Shown piece by piece: positions 8,453 through 17,607 of a DNA stretch of 64,000 bases. The notes beneath the pieces were generated by a model. It ran no database searches. It had not been told where the DNA came from and saw nothing but the letters and a program-made list of their open reading frames with translations. This DNA comes from Paenibacillus sp. JNUCC32 (GTDB lineage Bacteria; Bacillota; Bacilli; Paenibacillales; Paenibacillaceae): positions 6,625,001 through 6,689,000 of the forward strand of contig NZ_CP062260.1 of NCBI RefSeq assembly GCF_014863545.1. The letters are read 5' to 3'. The position numbers and the translations under genes are program-made. Numbering within the stretch: position 1 is the stretch's first letter; each line of letters starts with the position of its first letter.

Positions 8453-8589
8453 AAATAATATCTGAAACTCCGATGAAAAAATACGGAATGAGATAGCATA
8501 CTTGAAATGAATATGCTAAAATGTCATCACATCGAGTTAAGTGCCGATGCATAAAAATACACTATAATTCATAGAAAGAATGAGGAGCC

Positions 8590-10137
8590 ATGGCTGAAAA
8601 TCAAAATCTAGATACAATGAAGACACCGGGAGCTGTATTTTTCATCTTTGGAGCGACTGGTGATTTGGCAAGACGTAAGTTGTTTCCGGCGATCTACAGT
8701 CTTTATCGTGAAGGAAAACTGGATGAGGATTTTGCTGTAATCGGCGTGGCGCGGCGTCCGCGCACCCAAGAGGAGTTTCGGGAGGACGTGTATCGTTCGA
8801 TTCAGGAATTCTGCCGATATAGTTCGGAACAGGATAGTGAATGGAATGCATTTGCACAGCATTTTGAATATAAATCTTTAGATATCAACAATATTGACGG
8901 TTTCCGTGAGCTCCGCGAACAAACGGAGCAATTGGAAACGAAATTTAATATACCGGGCAACCGCTTGTTCTATCTTGCGCTTGCACCGGAATTGTTCGGC
9001 AGCGTATCGTTCAACCTGATGAAGGGCGGCATGCTGGACGGAGAGGGCTGGAACCGTCTTGTGATCGAGAAGCCGTTCGGCTACGATCTGGAGTCCGCTG
9101 CCAAGCTGAACGAAGAGATCCGTAAAGTGTTCAAGGAAGAGGAGATCTATCGGATCGACCATTACCTCGGGAAGGAAATGGTGCAGAACATCGAGGTTAT
9201 CCGTTTTGCGAATGCTTTCTTCGAGCCGCTGTGGAACAACAAGCATATTGCCAACATCCAAATTACGCTTGGTGAAACGGTTGGCGTCGAGGAGCGCGGG
9301 GGTTATTACGACCATGCGGGCGCACTCAGGGATATGGGTCAAAACCATATGCTGCAGCTGCTGACCATGATTGCCATGGAGCCGCCTAGCCGCCTGCTCG
9401 CAGAAGATATTCGCGACGAGAAGGTGAAGGTGCTTCGCTCCCTGCGTCCATATGCCTCAAACGAAGAAGTCAAGAACAACGTGGTTCGCGGTCAGTATAC
9501 GAGCGGTTCCGCAGGCGGCAAAGATCTGCCGGCTTACCGTGAAGAGGACAAGGTAAATCCGGAATCCAATACGGAAACCTATTTTGCGGCCAGAGTCTTC
9601 GTGGATAATTTCCGCTGGGCGGGCGTACCGTTCTATATCCGCACGGGCAAACGCCTTCCGGTTAAGACGACCGAGGTGGTCGTAGAGTTCAAACGGATGC
9701 CAACCAACGTATACTTGGGCCAAAAGCATTCCCTGGAGCCTAACCTGCTCGTTATCCGGGTTAACCCGATGGAAGGCATCTACGTAAAGATCAACGCGAA
9801 GAAGCCGGGCTCCGAGTCCGAGATCGCTCCGGTTGCGATGGACTTCTGCCAAAGCTGCATCGTGGGCATTAACTCTCCTGAAGCGTATGAGCGTCTGCTG
9901 CATGATGCCGCCCGCGGGGATTCCACCTACTTTACGCGTTGGGACGAAGTGGCTTCCGCTTGGTCCTTCGTGGATCGCATCGCTAGCGCTTGGAGAGAGA
10001 ACCAGGGCGAGTTGGAATCGTATCCTGCCGGCTCCTGGGGACCTGACAAAGCGGATGAGCTGCTGAAGGAAGACGGCTTCCACTGGTGGCCGGTTAACGG
10101 TCAGCTTGAGGATAACGTCGTGTGGTTGAAAAAATAG
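8590..10137 (+). CDS. zwf: Glucose-6-phosphate 1-dehydrogenase
   Basis: 515 residues, full length. It oxidises glucose 6-phosphate to 6-phosphogluconolactone with NADP, the first step of the oxidative pentose phosphate pathway. The nucleotide-binding GATGDLA (21-27) and the active-site signature RIDHYLGKE (188-196) are intact, as is EKPFG (160-164). GAGGAGCC precedes the ATG. It stands alone, without gnd or pgl beside it, between ywmB-like and prfC. Confidence 0.97.
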   Translation: MAENQNLDTMKTPGAVFFIFGATGDLARRKLFPAIYSLYREGKLDEDFAVIGVARRPRTQEEFREDVYRSIQEFCRYSSEQDSEWNAFAQHFEYKSLDINNIDGFRELREQTEQLETKFNIPGNRLFYLALAPELFGSVSFNLMKGGMLDGEGWNRLVIEKPFGYDLESAAKLNEEIRKVFKEEEIYRIDHYLGKEMVQNIEVIRFANAFFEPLWNNKHIANIQITLGETVGVEERGGYYDHAGALRDMGQNHMLQLLTMIAMEPPSRLLAEDIRDEKVKVLRSLRPYASNEEVKNNVVRGQYTSGSAGGKDLPAYREEDKVNPESNTETYFAARVFVDNFRWAGVPFYIRTGKRLPVKTTEVVVEFKRMPTNVYLGQKHSLEPNLLVIRVNPMEGIYVKINAKKPGSESEIAPVAMDFCQSCIVGINSPEAYERLLHDAARGDSTYFTRWDEVASAWSFVDRIASAWRENQGELESYPAGSWGPDKADELLKEDGFHWWPVNGQLEDNVVWLKK

Positions 10138-10163
10138 AAGATTAGCTAAAATTTATGCGATAA

Positions 10164-10200
10164 AAATCATCCTCATGCGCACGGCGCATGGGGATGATTT
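10164..10200. terminator. Strong hairpin between zwf and prfC
   Basis: A 17-pair stem (AAATCATCC-CATGCGC against its complement, one mismatch) with a three-base loop. The T-rich tail lies on the minus strand; on the plus strand the stem itself ends in TTT without a longer run. It probably ends zwf transcription. Confidence 0.6.
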
Positions 10201-10257
10201 GCGTATGAATTGTGGTACAATGATATACATGACTTTAGTTACGAAGGGATAAGTGAA

Positions 10258-11838
10258 ATGGCAAAGCTAATAGATGAACTGCAGCAGGAAGTGGATAAGC
10301 GTCGCACGTTCGCGATTATTTCCCACCCTGACGCCGGTAAGACGACGCTGACCGAGAAGCTGCTCTTGTTCGGGGGCGCCATTCGTCTGGCCGGATCGGT
10401 AAAAGCTCGTAAAGCGAGCAAGCATGCAACGAGTGACTGGATGGAGATCGAGAAGCAGCGGGGAATCTCCGTCACGTCGTCCGTGATGCAATTTGATTAT
10501 TTAGGACATCGGATTAATATATTGGATACGCCGGGTCACCAAGACTTCAGTGAGGATACCTATCGTACGTTGACGGCTGCCGACAGCGCCGTCATGTTGA
10601 TTGACGTAGCCAAAGGGGTCGAGGCCCAGACCATCAAGCTGTTTCAGGTCTGCGCGAAGCGGGGCATTCCGATCTTCACCTTCATCAACAAACTCGACCG
10701 CGAAGGACGCAGTCCGTTTGACCTGATGGAGGAGCTTGAGCAGGTGCTGGGCATCCGCTCCGTACCGATGAATTGGCCGATCGGTTCCGGCCGCGACCTG
10801 TGCGGCGTGTACGACCGGGTGAAGAATCAGGTGGAATTGTTCCAAGGGGACGACCACTCCACGATTAAAGTGCAGAAGGTCGAAGGGTATGAAGATCCGC
10901 TCATCCGCGAGATGGCTGGCGACTATCTGCATGACCAGTTATGTCAGGATCTGGAGCTGCTGGATGTTGCCGGCGACCCGTTTGATCTGGAGAAAGTGAT
11001 GCAGGGTCAGTTAACGCCCGTATTTTTCGGCAGTGCGATCAACAATTTCGGCGTCCAGACCTTTCTTGAAAACTTCCTCCAGCTTGCGCCGAAGCCGGAG
11101 CCGCGCCGCAGCACGGAAGGCGTGGTGGAACCGACCGATGAGAAATTCTCCGGTTACGTATTTAAGATCCAAGCCAACATGAATCCGGCTCACCGGGACC
11201 GCATCGCTTTCCTTCGAATCGTATCGGGCAAGTTCGAACGCGGTATGAGCGTGAAGCATGTGCGGGTAGGCAAGGAAATCAAGCTGGCGCAGCCGCAGCA
11301 ATTTTTGGCGCAGGATCGAGATATTGTGCAGGAGGCATACCCTGGCGATATTATCGGTCTGTTTGACCCGGGGATTTTCCGGATCGGGGATTCCCTCAGC
11401 CAAGGACGCGAGGTTGTATTCGACGAGCTTCCGACGTTTTCCCCGGAGATCTTTGCCAAAGTAACCGTGAAGAATGCGCTGAAGCATAAGCAATATCAGA
11501 AGGGGATTGACCAATTGACGGAAGAGGGGACCATTCAGGTATTCCGCACCGTTAGCTTCGACGAGACCATTCTCGGGGTGGTCGGTCAGCTCCAGTTCGA
11601 AGTGTTCGAGTATCGGATGAAGGGGGAGTACGGCGTCGATGTCCAGCTGCAACGGATGCCGTATCAGTTCGCCCGCTGGATCGTGGACGACAACATTGAT
11701 CCGTCCAAGTTCCGGATTAACTCGACCCTGGTGAAAGACAAGAAGGATAACTATGTTGTCTTGTTCGAAAATGAGTATGCGATGAGAACCGCCATAGACA
11801 AGAATCCAACCGCCCAGTTTCTTGAGACCGCTCCGTAA
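10258..11838 (+). CDS. prfC: Peptide chain release factor 3
   Basis: 526 residues from the ATG at 10258, chosen because GAAGGGAT lies before it and the protein then begins like RF3; an upstream ATG at 10210 lacks a site. RF3 is a GTPase that recycles RF1/RF2 from the ribosome. P-loop SHPDAGKTT (22-30), switch II DTPGHQDF (near 88) and NKLDREG are visible. The length matches RF3 and not EF-G. Confidence 0.96.
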   Translation: MAKLIDELQQEVDKRRTFAIISHPDAGKTTLTEKLLLFGGAIRLAGSVKARKASKHATSDWMEIEKQRGISVTSSVMQFDYLGHRINILDTPGHQDFSEDTYRTLTAADSAVMLIDVAKGVEAQTIKLFQVCAKRGIPIFTFINKLDREGRSPFDLMEELEQVLGIRSVPMNWPIGSGRDLCGVYDRVKNQVELFQGDDHSTIKVQKVEGYEDPLIREMAGDYLHDQLCQDLELLDVAGDPFDLEKVMQGQLTPVFFGSAINNFGVQTFLENFLQLAPKPEPRRSTEGVVEPTDEKFSGYVFKIQANMNPAHRDRIAFLRIVSGKFERGMSVKHVRVGKEIKLAQPQQFLAQDRDIVQEAYPGDIIGLFDPGIFRIGDSLSQGREVVFDELPTFSPEIFAKVTVKNALKHKQYQKGIDQLTEEGTIQVFRTVSFDETILGVVGQLQFEVFEYRMKGEYGVDVQLQRMPYQFARWIVDDNIDPSKFRINSTLVKDKKDNYVVLFENEYAMRTAIDKNPTAQFLETAP

Positions 11839-11861
11839 GCGATGGCATATATATGCAATAT

Positions 11862-11907
11862 AAAGAACAATCCCCTCAGCTTGAAGGCTTAGGGGATTGT
11901 TCTTTTT
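11862..11907 (+). terminator. Terminator between prfC and sspI (convergent)
   Basis: AAAGAACAATCCCCT pairs with AGGGGATTGTTCTTT, followed by TT then G. It lies between convergent prfC and sspI and can serve both strands. Confidence 0.88.
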
Positions 11908-11920
11908 GTTGAGCGCGGGA

Positions 11921-12157
11921 TTATCCCTGAAGATTGCCAGGCGTAACGGTTTTCAAATGGTCGTGAAGGGAAGAGACAAGGGTATTTTGCTGGGCAGCAT
12001 CCATGTCTTTCCACATCATTTCAAACATCACGCCGAGTCCCGGCAGGGCGGCTTCAGGCCCGTCAACGGAACCCTCGATCATGGAGCGCAGCTCTTCTTC
12101 GTCCTGATTGTGGACTTTATGAATGACGGCTTGCCTTAGATCTAACAATATGGACAT
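11921..12157 (-). CDS. sspI: Small acid-soluble spore protein I
   Basis: 78 residues. The core LPGLGVMFEMMW matches the conserved LPGLGVLFEVIW block of SspI, and LRQAVIHKV resembles its N-terminus. AAGGAGGAAC precedes the ATG on the minus strand. SspI is a minor spore-core protein made in the forespore. In B. subtilis sspI sits beside the ysgA rRNA methylase; here that homologue lies about 900 bases away with one gene between, so the neighbourhood is partly kept. Confidence 0.88.
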   Translation of the reverse strand: MSILLDLRQAVIHKVHNQDEEELRSMIEGSVDGPEAALPGLGVMFEMMWKDMDAAQQNTLVSSLHDHLKTVTPGNLQG

Positions 12158-12299
12158 CGAAATGTTCCTCCTTGTTATATAAGGGTCATTGTGTAATGTG
12201 CCCGTTCTAGGGGAGTTACATTCAAGTATTCTGGACAGTATGATATACTGTTATCATTGATGATTAAGGATCGACCTAGGCTCGTGGGGGGATATATAA

Positions 12300-12962
12300 A
12301 TGGCTAAGAAGCAGTACGCAGTAATCGGTATGGGGCGTTTTGGCACAAGCGTTGCCAAGGAATTGAGCAGCATGGGATTTGACGTATTAGCCGTTGATGC
12401 GAGCGAACAGCGTATTCAGGAAACTGCCAGCATGGTCACGCATGCCGTTTCGGCGGATTCGACCGATGAAGAGGCGCTCCGGGCGCTCGGCATTCGGAAT
12501 TTTGATGTGGTTGTCGTGGCTATCGGGGAGGATATTCAATCCAGCATTTTGACGACGCTGATTCTGAAGGATCTTGGCGTACCGGCTATTATCGTAAAAG
12601 CGAAGAATGAGCTGCACGGAAAAGTGCTTAACAAAATCGGCGCGGACAAGGTGATTTTCCCAGAGCGGGACATGGGGCTTCGGGTTGCCCACCATCTGGT
12701 CTCGCCGAATATTCTGGACTATATCGATTTGTCGGACGACTACAGCATTATGGAGATGCTGGCTACAGGCGAGCTGATTGGCCACAATTTGAGAGAGCTG
12801 GATATTCGCGCACGATTCGGGTGCAATGTCATGGCGATTCGAAGCGATGCGGACATGAACATTTCGCCGAGTCCGGATGACCGGATTGAGGAAGGCGATG
12901 TGCTTGTCATCGTCGGACATAAGAATGACTTAACGAAGCTGGAGCTTGCTTATCCCAAATAA
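12300..12962 (+). CDS. Ktr/Trk potassium uptake regulatory subunit (KtrA/KtrC type)
   Basis: 220 residues: an RCK_N Rossmann domain (GMGRFGTSVA at 10-19, acidic D36 after the second strand) and an RCK_C domain (about 140-220). This is the cytosolic gating ring that binds ATP/ADP or c-di-AMP and controls a KtrB/KtrD channel. No channel gene is nearby, as with the orphan ktrC of B. subtilis; KtrA cannot be excluded. The start follows GTGGGGGG with an A-T-rich spacer. Confidence 0.9.
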   Translation: MAKKQYAVIGMGRFGTSVAKELSSMGFDVLAVDASEQRIQETASMVTHAVSADSTDEEALRALGIRNFDVVVVAIGEDIQSSILTTLILKDLGVPAIIVKAKNELHGKVLNKIGADKVIFPERDMGLRVAHHLVSPNILDYIDLSDDYSIMEMLATGELIGHNLRELDIRARFGCNVMAIRSDADMNISPSPDDRIEEGDVLVIVGHKNDLTKLELAYPK

Positions 12963-13026
12963 AGACGTCAGCTTCCGATACCGGGTGCTGTGATGAGTAT
13001 ATATGTAAAGAACGGATGGGTTAACA

Positions 13027-13824
13027 ATGGAGATATTATCGCCGCAGAACGCCAGAGTGAAGGGCTGGGCACAGCTGCAGGAGAAAAAACATCGGGACAA
13101 GCAGAACAAGTACGTGGTGGAAGGCATCCATCTCGTACAGGAAGCCCTGTCATCCGGCGCGGACATCGAGTGCGTGGCTTATGACGTGGACAAGGGCATC
13201 CCCCAAGAGCTTCGTCATATTACGGATACAGGACAAGGTGCCGAATGGATCGGCGTATCCCATGCCGTCATATCGAAGGTCAGCGATACGCCGTCGCCGC
13301 AGCAGGTGTTTGCCGTCATTCGCAAGGAAGCGCGGCAATGGCAGGACCTGATCCTGCGCGAGAACGGTTTGGTCGTTGTTCTCGACGGTCTCCAGGATCC
13401 GGGCAATGTGGGAACCATCATACGAAGCGCCGATGCCGTAGGGGCTGCCGGCGTGGTCCTGGGGCGAGGCTGTGCGGATTTGTACAATCCCAAGACACTG
13501 CGCTCCACCATGGGATCTCTGTTCCATCTGCCGGTGCTGGAGGGTGATCTGCTGAGCATCCTGCCGGAAGCCAGGGAACGGGGAGCCAGATTGGTGACCA
13601 CCATGCTGGAAGGACAGCGCTCATGCTTTGAGTACGACTTCAAAGGGACAAGCTGGATCGTCATCGGCAGCGAAGGACGCGGCGTCTCGCCTGAGGTCGC
13701 GGCACTCGTGGACGATGCCATCCGTATCCCCATGCCGGGGCGTGCCGAATCGCTGAATGCGGCTATGGCCGCTTCCGTATTGATGTACGAGGCTTTAAGG
13801 CAGAGGGAGTATGCTGATTTATAA
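13027..13824 (+). CDS. SpoU/TrmH family RNA methyltransferase (YsgA-like)
   Basis: 265 residues. An N-terminal substrate-binding part (1-100) is followed by a SPOUT domain with its three motifs: LDGLQDPGNVGTIIRSADAVGA (near 121), IGSEGRGVSPEV (near 216) and IPMPGRAESLNAAMAAS (near 236). It transfers methyl groups from SAM to rRNA or tRNA ribose; RlmB-like in layout. The ribosome site (GGATGGG) is weak. The target cannot be read from sequence. Confidence 0.9.
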   Translation: MEILSPQNARVKGWAQLQEKKHRDKQNKYVVEGIHLVQEALSSGADIECVAYDVDKGIPQELRHITDTGQGAEWIGVSHAVISKVSDTPSPQQVFAVIRKEARQWQDLILRENGLVVVLDGLQDPGNVGTIIRSADAVGAAGVVLGRGCADLYNPKTLRSTMGSLFHLPVLEGDLLSILPEARERGARLVTTMLEGQRSCFEYDFKGTSWIVIGSEGRGVSPEVAALVDDAIRIPMPGRAESLNAAMAASVLMYEALRQREYADL

Positions 13825-13944
13825 AGACAGATTTGGCCCAATTAGGCGGGGAATGATTAGATAACATTGCTGATCATAACCGGCCTTTTTTATTCTTGAC
13901 AGAGATGGTCATAATAACAGGCGTGTTCGAAAGGAGTTAAACCC

Positions 13945-14370
13945 GTGTACGAGCAAAAAACAAAAGAAACGGATCACAGCGTGGTGGAGTTTATCGAGCA
14001 AGTGGATTCGCCGAAAAAACGGGAGGATGCCTATCGTTTGCTGGAGATTTTTGAAGAAACGAGCGGGTATTCGGCCAAAATGTGGGGACCCAGCATCATT
14101 GGTTTCGGCTCCTACCATTACCGTTACGCTTCCGGCCATGAGGGAGATGCGCCGTTTGTAGGATTCTCGCCGCGAAAAGCGAAGATCAGCCTGTATTTTG
14201 CGCCAGGCGATGATCAGCGGGAGGAGCTGCTGACGAATTTCGGCAAGCATACGGCAGGGAAAGGCTGCGTGTACATTAATAAAGTGGCGGACATTGAAGT
14301 TGAGGTGCTGAAGCAGCTGATTCGCGAATCGATCGCGTTCCTGAAAAAGACTTACCCGGATCAACCCTAA
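13945..14370 (+). CDS. DUF1801 (YdhG-like) domain protein
   Basis: 141 residues from a GTG behind AAAGGAG. The pattern FIEQVDSPKKREDAYRLLEI, MWGPSIIGFGSYHYRY, FVGFSPRKAKISLYF and KGCVYINKV is that of DUF1801 proteins, small single-domain cytosolic proteins of unknown function. It is a single gene between the rRNA methylase and the ArsR operon. No catalytic motif is recognised. Confidence 0.85.
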   Translation: MYEQKTKETDHSVVEFIEQVDSPKKREDAYRLLEIFEETSGYSAKMWGPSIIGFGSYHYRYASGHEGDAPFVGFSPRKAKISLYFAPGDDQREELLTNFGKHTAGKGCVYINKVADIEVEVLKQLIRESIAFLKKTYPDQP

Positions 14371-14473
14371 CGTGAGGTGGAGTTAAGTGCGGTGTGCCGG
14401 CAAGGTCTCTGTTTTGAGCCGATTAGTCGGCTGATTGACCTAAGGGTGATGACGAACAGGTGAATATTGGGGT

Positions 14474-14527
14474 TTGACGTAAAACCATTTGGTGTCCTAT
14501 AATGCATAAAGGGAAACCAAATGGTTT
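14474..14527 (+). promoter_or_regulatory. SigA promoter embedded between two ArsR-type operators
   Basis: TTGACG (-35, 14474-14479) and a perfect TATAAT (-10, 14498-14503) are 18 bases apart. The spacer contains AAAACCATTTGGT (14481-14493), and a second near-palindrome AAACCAAATGGTTT (14514-14527) begins 10 bases after the -10. The two sites are inverted copies of each other. A dimeric repressor bound here would block polymerase; the ArsR protein encoded downstream is the obvious candidate. Confidence 0.85.
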
Positions 14528-14561
14528 CATAATTTAAGTTTAAGCGAGGGATCAATCTGAT

Positions 14562-14987
14562 ATGGACAACGCAACAAACGGCAAGCTGCCGGATATTCGT
14601 CATACTCTTGTGCTGAAAGCGCCCATCGAGAAGGTGTGGAAAGCCGTAGCCACAGCTGAAGGGATTTCGGCGTGGTTTATGCCTAACAATTTTGAACCGG
14701 TGGAAGGGTTCGAGTTTCAATTGAATGCCGGCCCCTTCGGAAACTCACCATGCAAGGTGACGCTTATTGATGAACCTAACCGGTTGTCTTTTAACTGGGG
14801 CAAGGATTGGAGCGTTACGTTCGAACTGGTGGAGCAGGGAGACCATACGGAATTCACGCTCATCCACGGCGGATGGACAGCGGATCAAGTAACCGAGTTC
14901 GGGGAAGCGCATGACATCGTTCGAGGCCGCATGGACAACGGCTGGGCTGGCATTGTCCAGAAGCTTGCGGGATACGTCGAGGCGTAA
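14562..14987 (+). CDS. AHSA1/SRPBCC domain protein
   Basis: 141 residues with the START/AHA1 pattern: LVLKAPIEKVWKAVATAEGISAWFMP, CKVTLIDEPNRLSFNWG and a C-terminal NGWAGIVQKLAGYVEA helix. These helix-grip proteins bind hydrophobic ligands; the ligand is unknown. It is followed after three bases by an ArsR regulator, the common AHSA1-ArsR pairing, and the operon starts from the palindrome-flanked promoter. Confidence 0.88.
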   Translation: MDNATNGKLPDIRHTLVLKAPIEKVWKAVATAEGISAWFMPNNFEPVEGFEFQLNAGPFGNSPCKVTLIDEPNRLSFNWGKDWSVTFELVEQGDHTEFTLIHGGWTADQVTEFGEAHDIVRGRMDNGWAGIVQKLAGYVEA

Positions 14988-14990
14988 CCG

Positions 14991-15347
14991 ATGTCGCAGG
15001 CCGCTCCGAAGCATGATGTCTACCAAGCCATCGCAGATCCGACTCGCCGTAAGCTGCTCGGCTTGTTAAGCGATAAGGAAATGCCGGTTAAGGAAATTAC
15101 GGGACATTTCTCCATGACGCGAACCGCCGTGTCCAAGCATCTCCGTATTTTGGAGGAAGCCGGTCTGGTGCAGGACCGCAAGGTGGGACGCGAGACCCGC
15201 TATCGCCTGCAAGCAGAGCCGCTTAAGGAATTGAAGGATTGGCTGTCTTATTTCGACCGCTTCTGGGAGAACAAACTGTCGATGCTGAAATATTACGTGG
15301 AAGATCAAGAAGACGATTCAACGAACGACATAGAAGAGCGAGGATAA
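14991..15347 (+). CDS. ArsR family transcriptional regulator
   Basis: 118 residues. Winged helix at 8-90: IADPTRRKLLGLLSDKEMPV, recognition helix region MTRTAVSKHLRILEEAGLV, wing DRKVGRETRYRL. It lacks the CxC metal site of classical arsenic sensors, so it is probably an autorepressor of the two-gene operon. The stop lies inside the terminator stem. Confidence 0.92.
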   Translation: MSQAAPKHDVYQAIADPTRRKLLGLLSDKEMPVKEITGHFSMTRTAVSKHLRILEEAGLVQDRKVGRETRYRLQAEPLKELKDWLSYFDRFWENKLSMLKYYVEDQEDDSTNDIEERG

Positions 15348-15370
15348 GCCATCCTTGCTCTTCTTTTTTG
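15332..15370 (+). terminator. Terminator of the AHSA1-arsR operon
   Basis: AGAAGAGCGAGGAT pairs with ATCCTTGCTCTTCT around AAGCC, followed by a T run. It overlaps the arsR stop codon. Confidence 0.9.
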
Positions 15371-15451
15371 CCGTTTGTCCGCATACCTTCTATACAGGAG
15401 AGCTTGCCATGGTAAACATGCTCCTCGGGGCGTAAATAGGGGGGACCAAGC

Positions 15452-16414
15452 ATGAGACGAAAGAGATGGGGAAGCAGGCGTTTGGCCTTTCCGTCGCTGT
15501 CGTGGCCTAAACCAAGGAGAGCTTACAAACCACCGCGCAGAGGCTTTCGGCCCGTACCGCAGAGCCGGGGGCGTCCTCAGGCTGCCAAACGGCGGAGCAC
15601 AAAAAAATGGTGGCTGATCGGCGCTCTGCTCCTTGTGTTTGGGATCGTTGAGTTTTTTATGTATATCGAGCAGAATCTGCGGCCGCCGATCATGCATTTA
15701 GCCCAAATCCGGGTTAAGCAGATCGCTACCGAAGCCATCAATAAAGCGATCACCTCCCAGGTGACGCAGGGCAAGGATTTTGATAATCTGGTCAACTGGA
15801 AAACGGACAGCTCGGGCAAAGTGACCGGATTCATGCTGAATTATGCCGAGCATTTAAAAATCACGTCCCATACGACGCAGGTCGTGCAGAGCACGCTGGA
15901 CGAAATCCATAAGCGCAAAGAGCAGATTCCGCTGGGACAGGTGTTAAAAAGCCCGATCATCGCTTCATTCGGTCCGCAAATACCTTTAAAGATCGAACCC
16001 CAAGGAGCGGTAAAGGTTCAGCTGGATACGAGGCAGCAGGGGGCCGGCATCAATATGATCCTGGTGGAGGTGTTCGTCCACATCGTGACGGAGGTAGCGG
16101 TTGTCGTTCCTTTTGACATGGAGCCGCAAATCGTGGAAACCGATATTCCGATCTCGTATCTGCTCGTGGTAGGCGATGTGCCGATGTATTATTACGACGG
16201 CCAAGGAAAGGCGGTCGGCGAGAATAAGGCAAGCGCACCGAGCATCGCGATACCGCCACCGGTAACAGACGAGAACACCCATGACGGGCAGCAGGAGATT
16301 CCGCCTTCAACAACGCCGGACCCTCCTGCCCAGGGATCGACGACGCCTCTTGTGCCTACGCCGGGCGGCGCCGACATATCAGGGCATACGGAGGGAAGCG
16401 GAACAGGCGAGTAG
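15452..16414 (+). CDS. yunB: Sporulation protein YunB
   Basis: 320 residues. A very basic Arg/Pro-rich N-terminus (1-50), one membrane helix (about 53-71), then a domain starting LRPPIMHLAQIRVKQIATEAI and ending DIPISYLLVVGDVPMYY, the YunB pattern. In B. subtilis YunB is made under SigE in the mother cell and is needed for normal spore formation. The last 75 residues are a Pro/Thr/Gly-rich low-complexity tail. It converges on the lytH-like gene, its neighbour in B. subtilis too. Confidence 0.88.
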   Translation: MRRKRWGSRRLAFPSLSWPKPRRAYKPPRRGFRPVPQSRGRPQAAKRRSTKKWWLIGALLLVFGIVEFFMYIEQNLRPPIMHLAQIRVKQIATEAINKAITSQVTQGKDFDNLVNWKTDSSGKVTGFMLNYAEHLKITSHTTQVVQSTLDEIHKRKEQIPLGQVLKSPIIASFGPQIPLKIEPQGAVKVQLDTRQQGAGINMILVEVFVHIVTEVAVVVPFDMEPQIVETDIPISYLLVVGDVPMYYYDGQGKAVGENKASAPSIAIPPPVTDENTHDGQQEIPPSTTPDPPAQGSTTPLVPTPGGADISGHTEGSGTGE

Positions 16415-16501
16415 GACGCTCATTCGCTCATTCTCAAACCGTATTGTGTACCTGCAGGATGGATTGGCCGTCTATGTGACATGAGGGTATGCCCTTAAAG
16501 G

Positions 16502-16543
16502 AAAAACGCGCCCCTGGTTTGAATTCAGGAGCGCGTTTTTTTC
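16502..16543. terminator. Bidirectional terminator between yunB and lytH-like gene
   Basis: AAACGCGC-CCTG pairs with CAGG-GCGCGTTT, with T runs on the plus strand and A-rich flank giving T on the minus strand. The minus-strand gene's stop codon lies in the loop region. Confidence 0.88.
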
Positions 16544-17607
16544 TTCGAGCGTTTTTCTTCCAGTTCCCAGTGCTTCAGCAGCGGGTAAGGATCGAAAGCC
16601 CATTCGGTCAATCCGGTGTCCCGGTAGATGCCGTAATGCAGGTGCGGCGGGAATTTGCCCTGGGTTCCCGGCTTGCCGTAGCCGGAACTGCCGACCCAGC
16701 CGAGGGTTTGACCCGGCGTAACGACATCCCCGAGCGAAATCCCTTTATCAAACCCCTGCAGATGGGCGTAATAATGGTAATGATTGTTCAAATCCCGGAT
16801 GCCGATGCGCCAGCCGCCGTATTTATTCCAGCCTTTAATTTCGACGACGCCGTAACAGGTGCTTCGAACGGGGACTCCGTATGAAGCAAACAAATCCGTT
16901 CCTTCGTGAACCCTTTTGCCTCCCCAGTTGCGTCCCATCCCAAAGGTGCTTCGGTAGGAATAGTTGCTTTTGACGGGAAGGGGAAACGCATGGTCGAACA
17001 GGTCCAGCTTCCCGAAGGTCTCATAGAGCTTGGCATACTGCATGATGCGCTGTACGGCCCGCGTGTTCTGGTAGTATGACCATAGGCCGATGCTGAAATC
17101 ATCAGCGGCATGCCCATAAGGGGAAAGTCTTGTCGCAACGGTGTAGAGCAAGTCGATATCATTATTAGGGTCAGCCTTGCCATCCCCGTCCCCATCGAGC
17201 CCGATCCCGGAGAACACGCTGATCGACGTGGGATTCACGTCTTCCTGATTGGGATTCAACGGGCCAGCCCATCGGGTGGAAGGGATAAAGATGCCTAGGG
17301 TGCGGTCCGGATGCTTTCGATCCTTGGGATGAACCCGGGTCAGCGTTCGTTCATACTGGTCAATGGCCGCCAGGCGGTGCCAAGGAATTTGGGTAACCGT
17401 GGAAACCTGATCGTATAAAGATTTCCGGTCCGCAAAATTCGCTGCAGCATCCGTTGCTTTAGCCGAATCGTCAGCCGCGCTGACCGCCATGGAGGCGGAT
17501 GCGGACGCAGGCCCGCACATGCAGCAGGCAGCCATCAAGGCAGCCATGACTGCAGCCGTGGACCGATACATGATGCCCTTTGCGCGCAATGGTTGTAAAA
17601 TCCTCAT
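16525..17607 (-). CDS. Secreted M23 (LytH-like) peptidase with transglycosylase-like domain
   Basis: 360 residues with a signal peptide (about 1-45). Residues 60-200 resemble a lytic transglycosylase-type fold (AAIDQYERT with E86; a DGDGDGKADPNND stretch at 138-150). Residues 205-345 are an M23 metallopeptidase with zinc ligands H234 and D238 in HxxxD and H322/H324 in HLH. B. subtilis LytH, next to yunB, trims cortex peptides in the spore; position suggests the same role. GGGAGGAGAAGG precedes the ATG. The extra N-terminal domain is inferred. Confidence 0.85.
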   Translation of the reverse strand: MRILQPLRAKGIMYRSTAAVMAALMAACCMCGPASASASMAVSAADDSAKATDAAANFADRKSLYDQVSTVTQIPWHRLAAIDQYERTLTRVHPKDRKHPDRTLGIFIPSTRWAGPLNPNQEDVNPTSISVFSGIGLDGDGDGKADPNNDIDLLYTVATRLSPYGHAADDFSIGLWSYYQNTRAVQRIMQYAKLYETFGKLDLFDHAFPLPVKSNYSYRSTFGMGRNWGGKRVHEGTDLFASYGVPVRSTCYGVVEIKGWNKYGGWRIGIRDLNNHYHYYAHLQGFDKGISLGDVVTPGQTLGWVGSSGYGKPGTQGKFPPHLHYGIYRDTGLTEWAFDPYPLLKHWELEEKRSKKKTRS

